64,000 nucleotides of DNA from Viscum album. Lineage: Eukaryota > Streptophyta > Magnoliopsida > Santalales > Viscaceae. Below are positions 49,901 through 63,300 of this stretch, in pieces. The translations under genes were made by a program, and so were the position numbers. The stretch covers positions 1,544,128,868 to 1,544,192,867 of the forward strand of contig OY728122.1 of NCBI GenBank assembly GCA_963277665.1, in the 5' to 3' direction. The first letter of the stretch is position 1; every line of letters begins with the position of its first letter. The notes beneath the pieces are model-generated. The model was not told the DNA's origin. It worked only from the letters and a program-made list of their open reading frames with translations, and ran no database searches.

Positions 49901-51574
49901 TGACATCACCGAATACCTTGTAGCCTCCACTAAGTAACCAAGGGGATACTGGGAGCTTACTTCTTCTAAAAACCCCATGTCTATGCATTACACCTCCACA
50001 TAGTTGTTGGTGGTACTCAAATAAGATTTAGTGTGTTTACAATTTATACTGACAAGATGTTGGGTCTACTACACTCTTAAAATTCTAGATATATGGAACC
50101 ACATTCCCCTTTCTTTCTATTATATCGTCAATGTTTCATTTAGGTTCAAGAACACCTTCGCGATATATCTTAATCCTTAAAGCCTTTGAAATAACCTTCA
50201 ATATTCCTACCATGATACTATAAATTTCAAATATTATGTTATGAATTTCATTGAATAAAACCAATTATGTTGACATGATTATTCATGAATAACATGATTC
50301 CATAACACAATATTTATTATAAACACATCAAATCACTTAAGAAGAAAAATATTAGATAAATAGAATAGTTTTTATAATTATTAAAGCACTAATGGAGAGA
50401 GTGGTAAAAAAATAAACTTTTCCAATGATATATTTAATATTCAATATAAAACATAATCATTATTCCATATCAATCAATTATTATCGAAATTGAACTGTGA
50501 ACATTAAATGTGAATATTCCTCTATAAATTGAATATCCTTATCATAGTCCATATATAGAAATTAAGTGGATTATATAATTATATATAATATAAAAATGGG
50601 GAATAATATAATTTAATGGATGTCAACATAGATGAAAAAAATCATTTTAAAGACATTAGACTATTTTTTTGCATGAAAGAAGAAATATTATTCACTTTTT
50701 AAATCATAAAAAAACTAAAAATTCCCCGAATAATTGGAAAATGATTTGATTTGAAAAATAATAAAAAATTATAAATGATTTTTGATCATGAATAATGATG
50801 ATGATGGTAGTAAAATGTTTCCATGTGGTAATAATTTAAATAAAAATTAATTTCACTTTTACAAAGAATGAAAAAATGATATGTTTGAGACATGTTGAAA
50901 ACAATTATATTAAATATTTTATAATGAAAGAAAATATTAGTTGAAATTGAATTTTAATAATCTTTGAAATAAAAATAACAATATACTTTCAATATTTAAA
51001 TTAATACAGACATGGAGGGAAAAAGTTGCAACTCCAAACTTTAAATAAAAATTTATAACATGTTTTACTATAAAAACACATTAAATGATAGAAATTGAGA
51101 AGTAATATAAAAAAAATGAGTATGAATACATTCATGGGATAATATTTAAAATATTATTATATATAATATATAAATTATTATATGTTAATAATTTGAATCT
51201 TGTCCTCATGAAAAAAATGAAATGGAAAACCCTTACCTTATGTCCCGACTCACCACCTAATTATTTTACTTTATAGAGTAAATTTTTTTATAAATTATAT
51301 AATTTATTATAAAAATATAGAATGTTACTTTTTTGTTTATTATAACATTAATTTATTTTATTTTCACATTTTATTTCGTCACAAAATCAATAACTTTCTT
51401 TTCATATTTTTTGAGGATGTTCGATACGTAATATCTAAAGTATATTTGGTAGGTTGAAAGAAGTAAAAATTTTCATGTTTCATCCTATATAGAATCATAA
51501 AATTTATACTTTTTTTATTTTTATACATACAATATACATTTAGGGACATTAATTAAAGGTTGTTATAAAAAAAG

Positions 51575-51815
51575 GCATTTTTTTGGAGGAGGATGATTGA
51601 AAATGTGCATAAGTAACACATCTATTTTATAATAGATATTAAGGAAATATGTATAATTGAATATTATATTTATTGAGTAAAATTTTATCATAAATATAAT
51701 ATATTTTCATTATATCCATATTTATAACTAATTATAATAGGTGGTGGGGAGAATAAAATACATCGCTTAAAGGAGGTGGTTGTTCGTACACACGCATGAG
51801 TGATGCTTTGATTTT
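51575..51815 (-). repeat. Two LTR subrepeat units in LTR-c
   Basis: GGAGGAGGATGATTG (51,585) and GGAGGTGGTTGTTCGTACAC (51,772), about 187 bp apart. Confidence 0.75.
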
Positions 51816-53626
51816 ATATTAGATCAAAATGAGTTATAAAAAATGGTATTTTAAAAACATAATGACATTTAAAAATTTTATTAATATAGATTTCATTATT
51901 TTAGGATAGTTATAATATATTTGATGGAGGTAAATAGAGAAATAAACTAGAAAGCACTAGATTAAGACTTATACCTCTTATTTTGATATCCTCTGTTCTA
52001 TTGTACTTAAAGAAATTGAAGGGGTGTTTATGGTCACACTAAGAGATTGAGAACATGGTAATATATGCAAGGAGATACATTTATCATAATTTGGAGTGAA
52101 AAACCAACACATATGTGACTTATGAATGGTTCGATTATGATCCATTGTATTGGTAAATATCAGTGGTTTTTTCTCAAATATTTTGTCTTTAATGATCTAG
52201 ATAGTAGTTTTAATATAAATTATTTGACAAATAGAGTAAAATGTTTAACATTTTTACCATTACTACTCCCACATGTCTTATTATATGATATTTGTTATTT
52301 CCAAATAAATTAGTGAAATATTTTTTAATATGAAATATGCTTGTAGTCATTTTATATAATATTCATATAATTTAAATTTTAAAAAATTAATATAAAAATT
52401 GTTTGAAATTATAAAAACATAAATAAAAAATTCAAATTTAAAATAATTTATAAAATTATTTTAATTCAATAAATAATCAATTTTTTGAATTTTTTTAATC
52501 ATCTTTTATGTTATTTTTTTAATTCTTGAATAAGAGATGTATTAAAGTATTGTTAGAATTTTTTTATTATTACAATATAATTTAAAATTAACAATAAATT
52601 AGAATCATAAATTTAATTTATTCAAAATAAAATTTATCATGTTGTACCATTCATAATGAATATCAATCTTTACCATTATTGTTGAAAAGCAATAAGTGAG
52701 TGAGAGTGAAACCTTTTTTACTTTAATTTTATAATAAAAAATAATAATAAAGGAAAGTGGAACAATGTGGCCAAATTTTCAAATATATTATAAGATATAT
52801 TCCAAATTAAAATATAAAATAAATGATAAACACTTTAAAAAGGTATTTTGGGTTTTACATATTTTTTATCCCCCTCCATATAACTTTTATCTTTTTCTGC
52901 AGTGACAAACTTTTATAATGGTAATTGTTCATTATGTCCAAAAACTATGATGTAAAATATTACATTTGAATATAAGGATTAAAAATATTAAATCCATTTG
53001 AAAAATATTCAATTTCCATTATTGGTAATAATTACCCTTTATATATGTTTTGATGAAAATCAATTTCCAGAAAAAATCCCTTTTTGTCCATAAAATTTAT
53101 TTTTTAGAAAAAGAATGTGAAAAATTGATCCTTGTGATTTTTTTGATTAATTACAAAAGAAATAGAAGTTATTAGGCATTTTGATCATGATAATTATTAA
53201 TTGGAACTTATAGCCACACAATTAAATTCCATGTTTCAAAAACAAATTTCTAACAAAATTTAAATAAAACATAGCTTCTGAAAAGGTACACATTGGTTTA
53301 AAAAATCAAAAGAAAATAATTAATTGATTTATTTTATACTATAAAAAAAATTAATTTAAATAAATTTTTCATATATTTTAATTAATTTTTATATCAAAAT
53401 AATTTCCAAAAAGTGATTGTTTTCATTAAATTGGTATTTTACAAAAATTATCAATAAACCAACACTTTAAGAAAAATATTATCCTAAGAAAATTTTGAAA
53501 TTATGAATTAAAAAATGAAGTTAAATTTTTTATTTTACAATTATAAAATTTGAATATTTTTTCAAATAATTTTGAAAATAAAAATAAAAAAAAACATTTA
53601 ATGGAAAATTACCCATTAATCATCAT

Positions 53627-53801
53627 GTGTTCTTGATCATATGTCATATCAATTACCAAATAGTTTTTCCTTGTTTTTATAAATTGTATAATAATAATTT
53701 AATGATGATTAAATTTAAATATAATAAATTATGATTATAAAATTTTAAAAAAAACAATTGAACACTATTTGGTAATTGATATGATATGTGATCAAGAACA
53801 C
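53627..53801. repeat. Inverted repeat (38-bp arms, 99-bp loop) in LTR-c
   Basis: Arms 53,627-53,664 and 53,764-53,801 are reverse complements with two mismatches in 38 (arm begins GTGTTCTTGATC). Weaker pairing continues outward for about 20 bp. The aligned part of LTR-d has only one such block, so this is a local insertion or inverted duplication in LTR-c, MITE-like in size. Confidence 0.75.
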
Positions 53802-54058
53802 TTGAAAATTAAGGGGAGATTATTCTTTAAAAGTTGTTTTATTTATATCTTCTAAATTAGTTTATTTTTTTTATTTTAGAAATTAGATGAGTGTTGTTTT
53901 ATTTTTTAAAGTGGTATAATCATTATTTATTGATGAATAAATTTAGTTTCAATAAATTATCAATTAATTTACTTTATTATTTTATATATCACACACTATT
54001 CAACACGGTATTTATATAAAGGGAAACATGTTTTAAATTATTGGGGTGAAATATTGCA

Positions 54059-54073
54059 ACCCCTAAAATAAAT
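54059..54073 (-). promoter_or_regulatory. Polypurine tract of copy E
   Basis: On the minus strand ATTTATTTTAGGGGT precedes LTR-c, after GAGGATGAA, the same 3' untranslated block as in copies A and B. Confidence 0.6.
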
Positions 54074-54800
54074 TTCATCCTCAAAGTTTCATTTACTACT
54101 TATAGATGAATATATGAATCAATATATTATTTCTACTAATATATCATGATCAATATCTGAGGAAATACTAAGAATCTTGTCCTAAATATCTCTTCAAACA
54201 AATTTGTATCATTATATAACTTATAATTCAGAATGTGTTTCTAATGGTTTATTGTTAATGTTGGTAGATATTTACCCCAATCAGCCTGATAAATTTATCC
54301 TCTTATTATTAGTGTTTGAGAAATTATTTTACCATTAAGATAGAGAATATGATAAAATATAGACACTATATATAATTTAATTCCAAAATAATAAATTCAC
54401 CCTTTTATTGTATTTATATTAGTTTTCATTTTTTAAATCCCATCATTTTATAAATTATAAATATCAATGATAATGTTTTTGTGAATGAATACTGAAAATA
54501 ATCATTAAATGGTTTATATTATCTATAAAAGATTGATAATTTAATCCTCTATTTTTATCCAAATACTAAAATAGAATCTAATGTATGAGTAAAAAAATAT
54601 CCAAAAAAATTGACAATGAAATACCATATTATAATCAATACCACTAATTCTATATAAATTATTTATTCCCTTATCTACTAGTTTATAAATTGTCATTAAT
54701 AATTAAACCACCAAAATATTATTTTTTCAAAATGATTCAAAAGTAAAACTATAATTTTTTCAACCACATAAAAATAAATTCATCTTATCATAGACCTGAT
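54074..54800. other. Stretch where copy E pol should be
   Basis: Only about 0.75 kb separates protease from LTR-c, against about 3.1 kb in copy B. No reverse transcriptase, RNase H or integrase motif is visible except the short 3' untranslated block next to the tract. Confidence 0.55.
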
Positions 54801-54930
54801 TGATATATTGTCATTTTTATTAGATTTCCCTTAGGTGTATTAATTATAAATGTTTTCCTCCGAGTGTTATGGGATGATTCATCATCAACAATTAATATAA
54901 AATTGTGTTTAGATATAGAATCATGTAAAG
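54800..54930 (-). pseudogene. Protease remnant of copy E
   Basis: Minus strand DDESSHNT followed by FIINTPKGNLIKM (about 54,811-54,855) resembles copy A's D-S-L-S-S-H-C-F and LVKTPKGRIITIM. The active-site glycine is absent and the spacing is shortened. Confidence 0.5.
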
Positions 54931-55099
54931 AATGAGTTTATGATAAAAGTTCCACTTATCATAACTTCATGAACTTCATCTTAAAATATAGTAATTTTAT
55001 AATATTTGCCTTAATATCTCAATTACTTTTGAGGTTAATTACAAAAATTATTGGGTTGTTTTCTTTATAGGTTCCCTTATCCTTACCAATATAGCACAT

Positions 55100-55800
55100 G
55101 ATAGTAGTTGATTCTTTATTTTTTGTGCGGTTTTAAAACATATTGACTTTATGTCTACACATCAAACAAACTCCACAACCACATAAAAAAATACCATGTT
55201 GTTTATTTCTTCAATTTAAAACTATTGGATGTTCCATCATTTCCTTGATGTCTTTTACCACCTTTATTTTTACCTAATGATCACCCTAACTCTTTTTCTT
55301 CTGATTTATATTAAAAATACAACACTTAGAGAATTATTTCTCTAGGGTGGGGAAACCTTATAGTATATAATCGTATGATGAATAAATTTTAATGGATTAT
55401 TATCTTCATAGACTTATATTAATCCTAATAAAGAAATAGTAAATAATTATTTTTCGGATTATGTATATAGTTAATATCATTCCTTTTAAATCATTTAAAA
55501 GTTTCCTCATTCTCATCTATATTTTTATCATCCTTTTTTAAATATTTTGAAATTTCATTTCTCTATCAGTACATCTATCTTAATGATAATATATATATAA
55601 ATAAATATTTTTTGATAATTATTCCATTGTATTCTATATATATACTTCTCCTCCTTTGCATTTGGAATCATTGACAACCATTGATCAATATCTCACATTA
55701 AAAAATAAACTTCCAGAATAAAATTCCCCCTTTTATTACTTCTCATATCAATTAATATATTTTCAAGGGACATAATATATTGTTTTAATATTTGTGGAAG
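55100..55800 (-). pseudogene. gag: Gag remnant of copy E
   Basis: VYFLM-stop-DIDQWLSMIPNAKEEKY (W at 55,678-55,680) aligns with VYHLTGDEDQWWSLIENKKEYY of copy A; the second tryptophan is leucine. Downstream sequence to about 55,400 resembles the F-K-E-I-F-L-E-K-Y region with frameshifts. Near 55,150 a cysteine-rich FLCGCGVCLMCRHK is a likely zinc-knuckle remnant. Confidence 0.6.
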
Positions 55801-56206
55801 ATAAATTCATATAATTGGAAGTGGTTTCTAAACCATTATGTGATATAACAAAATTGAGTCATTTTATGATGTAACATGTTTTTATTTATGTAAAATATTA
55901 TTGGTCAGAACCTAATTCAATTACTATAATATTATAATAATCTACTCATCTCGAACACCAATCATGTTGACTTCCCAAGGAGGAAAATCTATACATTTAT
56001 TAAGGGTGTCGTTACTGTTTAAATTCCTTTCACTAGGAACTATTTTTAACAAAACCATTCACTTAATTAAATAAAATAATTATAAATATTTATCCATAAC
56101 ATAAAATTCCATAAAAGTATATTGAACATTTTATGGGGTAATTATAATAATCATGCTTGGTATCTCCTAAAATATAAAAGTTCCCAATTTTCCTACTAAT
56201 ATATAT

Positions 56207-56217
56207 TTGATACCAAC
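56207..56217 (-). promoter_or_regulatory. Primer-binding site of copy E
   Basis: GTTGGTATCAA on the minus strand, directly below LTR-d; the TTGGTATCA core is fully kept. Confidence 0.75.
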
Positions 56218-56869
56218 TAAAACATCCCGGAATATAGTGTCCCGTAGATAGTGGATAATTATATTACATTCGTACAAGATACATGAGATCACATCCAAAA
56301 TGTTTTAGGAGTTGAATAGTATTGGAAGACTATACATATATGAGATTTCTATATTATATTTCAAACATAAATCATATATTATAAATATTATAAAAAAATT
56401 ATTATTTATTTTAGTACATCCTTGAAATCATTAAAATATCCCTTCGTATTACCAGTTGGAGGAAAACATAATAAAGCATAAGCCTAGATTCTTTATAAGG
56501 GAAGGCATACTAAAGAAGCTACCATGAATGCATATATCCAAAACCATATATTAAATTAGATAATAAATAAACGTCCCATATAATTAATATAATTTTCAAT
56601 GACATATATATCCATAGACAAAAATATAGTGACCAAATTTTAAAATAACAATAGATTTCATAATTATGAAATTTATACTCCCAGACATCATAATATTACA
56701 ATTAAAGAATCTCAACCAATTAATTTTATATATTTAAATGAAATCTTAAACAAATATCATAAAACCATCAAATAATATCAACTAATATGTACAAAATATC
56801 TTTATTGAGTCATAGTAAAGACATCAAATGTAAATAAGTATGAAAAAATCTACAAATCCTAGATATTTT

Positions 56870-56881
56870 GTCTCGCGAGAC
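56870..56881. repeat. 12-bp perfect palindrome
   Basis: GTCTCGCGAGAC, with a CGCG centre, in LTR-d; a rare CpG-rich site in this AT-rich window. Confidence 0.95.
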
Positions 56882-58094
56882 TTACCAATGCATTGAGGGG
56901 ATATAATAGGAACCCAAAATAATTTAAACTAGTATATTTAATTCTTAATATATGTCATAATAAATAAAATACATGATAAATATGATATATCAATAGATAA
57001 ATATCAAAAATTAATCAAGTTTAATAAATGCCAATAATCATTTATTAATAGAATATCTTGATCATAATCTTTATAAAGAGATATGGGGGATGGTATTATT
57101 TTAAAACATCCACACATTTTTCTACAAATATAATATCGGATGTCAAAATATTAAAAAAACACTTTTATAAAGACATTTGAATCTCATTATGAAAGTAGAA
57201 ATAAATATAATTTTCTTTTGAAAACATAATAAAACAAAACAATTTCAAAACTAGGGTAAATGGAAATTCCATTAAAATCCATAAAATATATAATGTAATC
57301 ATGTTGAAAATAATAACTCTGATGGTGGGAAAATACGTTCAGTTTGTAGTTATAAAAAAAGCCTTTTTTACTTTTCTATAGAATATCCAAAATCACTTGA
57401 ACAAAAAATGATTAAAAGAGTCCGTATAAAAACATTATAAAGAATATATAAAATTTTCTGAAAAATGAATTTTAAAACATTATTAACAAAATAATTCAGG
57501 ATACTTTTAAAATTAATTTTAAATATGGGGAAAACATTTAAATACTTAAATAAATATTTTATTTAAAAAATCACTTACAGATTATAGAATCAAAATAAAC
57601 ATGAAGGTATGAATAAGAGAATACACAATAACAAATATGAGTATGAATATATTCATGATATAATACTTCAAAGAGACATTAATTACACCATTAAAATGGT
57701 TATACGTGAATAATTTCAAATATTTACTCGTGGAAAAAATTTCAGACAACGAACCCTTAGCTTGGGTCCAGACACGAAATGTACATCATTCACATTACTA
57801 AATAATAAAATTTTATTTCTTATAAATATTACTCAAAAAAATAATTTTATTTCCCTTATAATAATTATTTTTATTTTATATTTTTACCATTTTCTAATTT
57901 TTTACTAAATCATTTATATTTAGGTTTGATGTTTTGATGTTATTCGGTCTATATAGTTTGAAACAACATTGTTTGGATAACCGAAGTCAATTTATTAATG
58001 GCTAAAACTTATCAAGAGTATTAATAATTTTATAATTATAACAAATATAAATTAAATATACTTTTAAAACCATTTAAGAAGTATTTTCATTAAA

Positions 58095-58345
58095 AAAAGG
58101 TATCCTTTATGGAGGTGGTAGTTCGCATGTATGCATGAACAACATTTAATTTTTCAATAAATGGGAGTGTTAGAAGATGGATAATATATTATCTTTAGTG
58201 AAGAATAATTATTTTGTTATAGTCATATTTATCCATTAAATCCATCTTTATAACCATACATGATTGGTGTCGATGAAAAATAAAATGCATTGCTTGATAG
58301 ACATGATAGTTCGTATGCATGCTTGAGTGATGCATTTATTTTCAA
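58095..58345 (-). repeat. Two LTR subrepeat units in LTR-d
   Basis: GGAGGTGGTAGTTCGCATGT (58,111) and GATAGTTCGTATGCATGCTTG (from about 58,305; first 20 bases diagnostic), about 189 bp apart. Confidence 0.8.
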
Positions 58346-60335
58346 TTTATTGAAAATGAGTTGTAAATTTTTTTTACAATTAAAATAATAATAATTATGT
58401 TTATTAAAGATAATTATGTAATAATATTCGGATAGATGGACTATATTTCGATGATGTATTAGAAGAATTAAATTTGAAATAATTCAGTTAAGAGTTATTC
58501 TTCTTCCTTTCAAATCCCTTGTTCGATTGATTATATGGACTTTTGAGGCGAGGTTTATTTTTAGAACATGAGATTTGAAACATGGTATGTGATGTTTCTA
58601 GAGTTATTTTGGCATAATTTTTAGATAAAATATAATTTATATGATTCTTTTTAAGGGAAATATTATGTCCCCATTAATTGGAAAAAATCAAATATGTTTT
58701 TAAAAATATTAATTATTCATGGGTCTTGAATGTAATTTTAAAAACTCAAAGTGTATAAAAATGGTTAATAGATGAAATAATATACTATTAATCATCCTAA
58801 ATGTCCTATTATAACTTTTTATTATTTTAGAATCAAATAATAAAATATTTTTTTACATTAAACTTTCATATGCACCTTTTTATGACTATTCACAAAATTA
58901 AATATTTAAAACCCCAAAATATTGATGGATTTAAAATATAAAAAATTAAAAATAATATCACATACTTCATAATTATCTATAATGTATAGAATCAACATAA
59001 TTCAACCGAAAATTATTACTTTTTTTCAAAACTTTTAATTTATTTGTTATTGCTTACAGAAGTGTAATGTTGATGCTCCGTTTAAAAAATTATATTATAA
59101 TTTGAAATCATAAATAAATTAACATAATAAATTTTATATATTTATAATTAAAATTACTATATTTTACAATTAAATATGTTATTTTGCCTTTATCATTATC
59201 ATTAATAAGAATTATGTCAGAAAGAGTGACATTTGTTTTATTTTATATTATAAATTCAATGTCATAATAAAAGGACAAAAAACCTAATGAAAAAAAAATA
59301 ATTTGGATAATTAATGGACTAAAAACCATAAAAAATAATTATATAACTTTTTTGGTGTATTTTTTGTTTATCTCTTATTTAATTCACCTCATAAAACCTT
59401 TTATCTTTTTCCATGGAGTAAAACTTTTACTTCAGTAACAATTAATTATCACCAAAAATGAGATGGAAGTTATAAAAAATTGAATATGTTTTTTCCAAAT
59501 AAGAAACCCATTTGGAATGATATGATTTCATAGATTAGGAAAATTTTAATTTTAATATAAATTTTCAAAAAAAAAACTATTTTTAGAAAAATGCCTTTTA
59601 AGCATAAAAATGGGTTTATACAAAAATAGTTATTGTAATTTATACACATGAATTTCACTAGTTTAGGACTAACAATGTATGTTTATTAAACATATATATC
59701 AATAAAAATTAAAATATATCATTCTAATCAATCTATTATATGAAAATATCCACAAATTATTTTTATTAGATTAGAATATAACATAGTTTCAAAAAAGTCT
59801 ATTATATGTTTAGGTATTAAATATAATTATGTTTAATTAATTATTTTACTCCATAAAAACCTATTTTATGGCGACAAATGTTTCATATAGTTTTAATTTC
59901 TGAATACATGCTAATTATTTAAAAAATGATACGAAATCCTTAAAATTCGTTTTTATCATAATTCACTTAAAAAAACCATTTTTCAAAAAATGAAAAAAAA
60001 TTAACTATATGAATAATTCTATAATATTTACTAAAAAATATTATAATTTTTTCAAATTATACAATTTATAAATCTAAGTATTAATTGAAAAAAATAAGAA
60101 ATCATGTTAATTTTAATGAAAAATATCCCACATAGTCTATAAGGGTTCAAAATATTATCTAATCTCAATTACAAAAGAGTGATAATTTTTTCATATTGTA
60201 TAATAATAATTTATTGATGTTTAAACTTCAATTCATAAAGAATTTCACAATTTTATTCACTGTTTCCTATATAGCACACTATTCAAAAAAGTATTTATTT
60301 TAACGGAATCATTTATTAAAATTTGGGGTGTTATA

Positions 60336-63300
60336 ATTTTTTTGAATATTTTATTGATGTGTTTCTGGTATTTTTAAATGTTATTTATACCACATTGACC
60401 AACTATGTAACCCTTATTTATTTAAAATATAATATCACATATATAAATTTTAGAATCATCTTTAAGAAGTGATAATAACACATATTCAATTCAACTAAAA
60501 CAATTCATCTAAATGATTGTGTTTAATAAATTTATGGGGGTGATATTCATTCATGGAGAGGTTTTTTAAGGGAAAATGATTTATTTGAAGCTAATGGAGA
60601 GAAATTTTATCACAATTTTATGTTTTTTAATTTCCACCATAGCTTCATTAATATCATATTCTTATATTTTTAAAAACTATTGCCTCTTTAGTTTTAATAA
60701 CTGAGTACATTTTTTATTATTACATTGTCACCATAACTTTGAGGTATAACTATAAAAGATATGACATACCCTTTTAGGTTCTAATGTGTAACAACTATAC
60801 TAATAAATCTAAACCCCAAATCACATGTTGATACTCTACATATCCCAATGAACAATATTTGAGTTCTTGAGTCTACAAAAATGGTAAAGATAAAAATTTA
60901 ATCATCGGGAGAAGGTTTTACAATGAGAATAAAAGAATACATAATGAATGTTCTTGTATATTTTTTTGTAAAAATAAAGAAAAAATTTTAAATTAAGTTT
61001 TTCATAAAAACTATCAAAAAAACTCTGTGAAAAAAAGGGATAGAAACTGATATTACGAATTAGATGATCAAACCATGTGAAACCCAGTCATCCTTTCTAA
61101 ATCAAATTTGGAACTACGACTCACCCTTGGCAAAAAATGGCTTCATGCCTTCAACCACACCACATAAAATAATGTTTATATGTCCTAAAAGAGCACATTA
61201 TGGGGTGAGTATAAAATTATTAGGATTACCCCAAGAAACCAATACACAAATATTCACGATTTAATTTGGAATGAGAGGATAATAATAAATGATAAATGAA
61301 AAATAGCTTTAAAACTAAATCATTTTATTTATCAATAAATTTCTTAGAGAAAAAAAATTCTTTTTTTAAAAAGTATAAATTTTAAAATATTACTTTCACC
61401 ATTGAAATTATATTAAATCCACCTAAATATTTTTTTTTTTGAGAATTATTTTCTCTAAAAAAATTCAATTTCATATTAAATTTTATAATATATCCCCTTA
61501 TTCATAAGCTATTGAAAATTCCTATTTTCCAAATTCCAATGTAATGTCCCCATTTCTTCATAAATAGAGGGGAAAAATATTATTTTTATAAGCAAGTTCA
61601 ATATATTGTGGTTTCTTATGAGTAATTGGTTGAAATTTCAATTTTTAAATATTTCATTAACTACCAAGAATATCTATGGAATCCATATTTACATGGTAAA
61701 AAAATCAAACCATGTAGAATGATTTCTTTTTAACATTGTTATAAAAACCATTTATCACCTTAACTCATGTTTATAAAGCCACCAATTCATTTGAAAAAAA
61801 ATGAATATTTCCAAATAAGATATCCCAAATTTTATTACACAAGCATACACCCAGTGTGGTAAATAAAAAATCTAATATTAAAATCACTTTTCATAATCCA
61901 TGAAAGTTAAAAAATTTCCTATGTAAATAAATTTTATATATTATTTACTTAATTTATAATAATGTAAAAAAATTAAATATATGCTTCTTTAAAAATATGA
62001 TTTCAACTCACAATTAGACATATTATTTCCAATTTTAAGAAACTATATTTTAAAATTTCAAAAATTAATTAATTTCATGTATTTGAAAATTTCATTACTC
62101 AAGTATCAATTTTCTTTCTAGAATGAGTCATTTTAAGAATTAAAATATTTCATCCAAAATATTATTATTGGAAATTATATAATTTTTTACGATCCTAAAA
62201 ATTATTGAAATTAATTTAATCCTGTCCACAGTATAGAATAATAAAAAAATATTAAAATAATAATTCTTCAAAATCATAGATGATATAAACACCATATATC
62301 ATTCTATGTAATTCGAAAAATTGCACTAATTTTAAATGGAAGAATCTATATAATTGTGAATGGATCCTTTTATCCCAAAAACGAGTTAATGTAATTGCAT
62401 AATTTCTCATCCATGAAATCAAAAATTTAATGAGAACTTATATATATTTGAGAATAATCCTAGATCATATTCAATATTGGTAGAGATATGATAATTAAGA
62501 TATTTAAAAAAATACCATTATTTTACAAAGATATAATTAATCATTTTATGAAAATCGTTTTTTATTGTTAGAGTATCCGAAAATTCAGCCAAAGGGATCC
62601 CTATACTCCAATGATGAATGGGATTAATAAAGTAGTTTTTAAGAGATAAAATAAATGTTAATTTAAAAAAACCTCAAATTTCATGATAAATTTTGATAAC
62701 TCTAATTGTTATCCTAACATGGGATGCCAATTGGAATGTGTTTTAAAATAGAAGGTATAATTTAAGGAGATAAAGAGGAAACTAAAATCAATGACATTTT
62801 CTTAATCTTCCTCAATTATGGGTGTGTTATGATGCTTATTTCATCATATAAAGTCTAAAGTTTAATGTGTCCTAATTAATTTGAGTAGATTTATAACACA
62901 TGACTCCTAGACATTGATGCCTCATCATAAGTATTCACACACAGATGATTTGAAGTCAGATTCTACTTTTCATTCTTTGTAGAGTTATTGGAATTAACAT
63001 TTTGTTTATAAAATTAGTAGTAGTTATAGTGCATAAAATTTTAAAATATATTTTATTTAAACATAACATAATCTTTTGACACTATAGGTAGGTGAAATAC
63101 ATTCAAACTATTATCTTAGGGCTTATTTACTCACTAAAAAAGGGGAATACATGGATGATTCAATGAGTAATAAGACCCGAATCCAAAAAATAAAAGAAAT
63201 ATAATGATGATTTAAAACTAATTAGATTATTGGTATACTATCATTTAAAAGTAACAAGGATAAAATATGGAGAGGTTCTTTTAAACCACAATTTGTTGTC

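Larger units (their letters stand above)
49901..54058 (-). mobile_element. LTR-c, 3' LTR of copy E
   Basis: A 4,158-bp reverse-orientation LTR. The low end TGACATCACCG and high end GGGGTGAAATATTGCA are decayed forms of the family ends. It matches LTR-d in many blocks (GAGTATGAATACATTCATG at 51,119 against 57,641; CCCTTACCTTATGTCC at 51,230 against 57,750) and LTR2 inverted (GATGTCAACATAGATGA at 50,620). Subrepeats at about 51,585 and 51,772. It contains an extra inverted-repeat segment at about 53,627-53,801 absent from LTR-d. Confidence 0.75.
56218..60335 (-). mobile_element. LTR-d, 5' LTR of copy E
   Basis: A 4,118-bp reverse-orientation LTR from TAAAACATCCCGG (low end, beside the primer site) to GGGGTGTTATA (high end, 60,325-60,335). 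ATATTACATTCGTACAAGAT near 56,263 matches inverted LTR2, and subrepeats lie at about 58,111 and 58,300. Length agrees with LTR-c. Sequence beyond 60,335 no longer matches, so this is the outer end of copy E. Confidence 0.8.
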
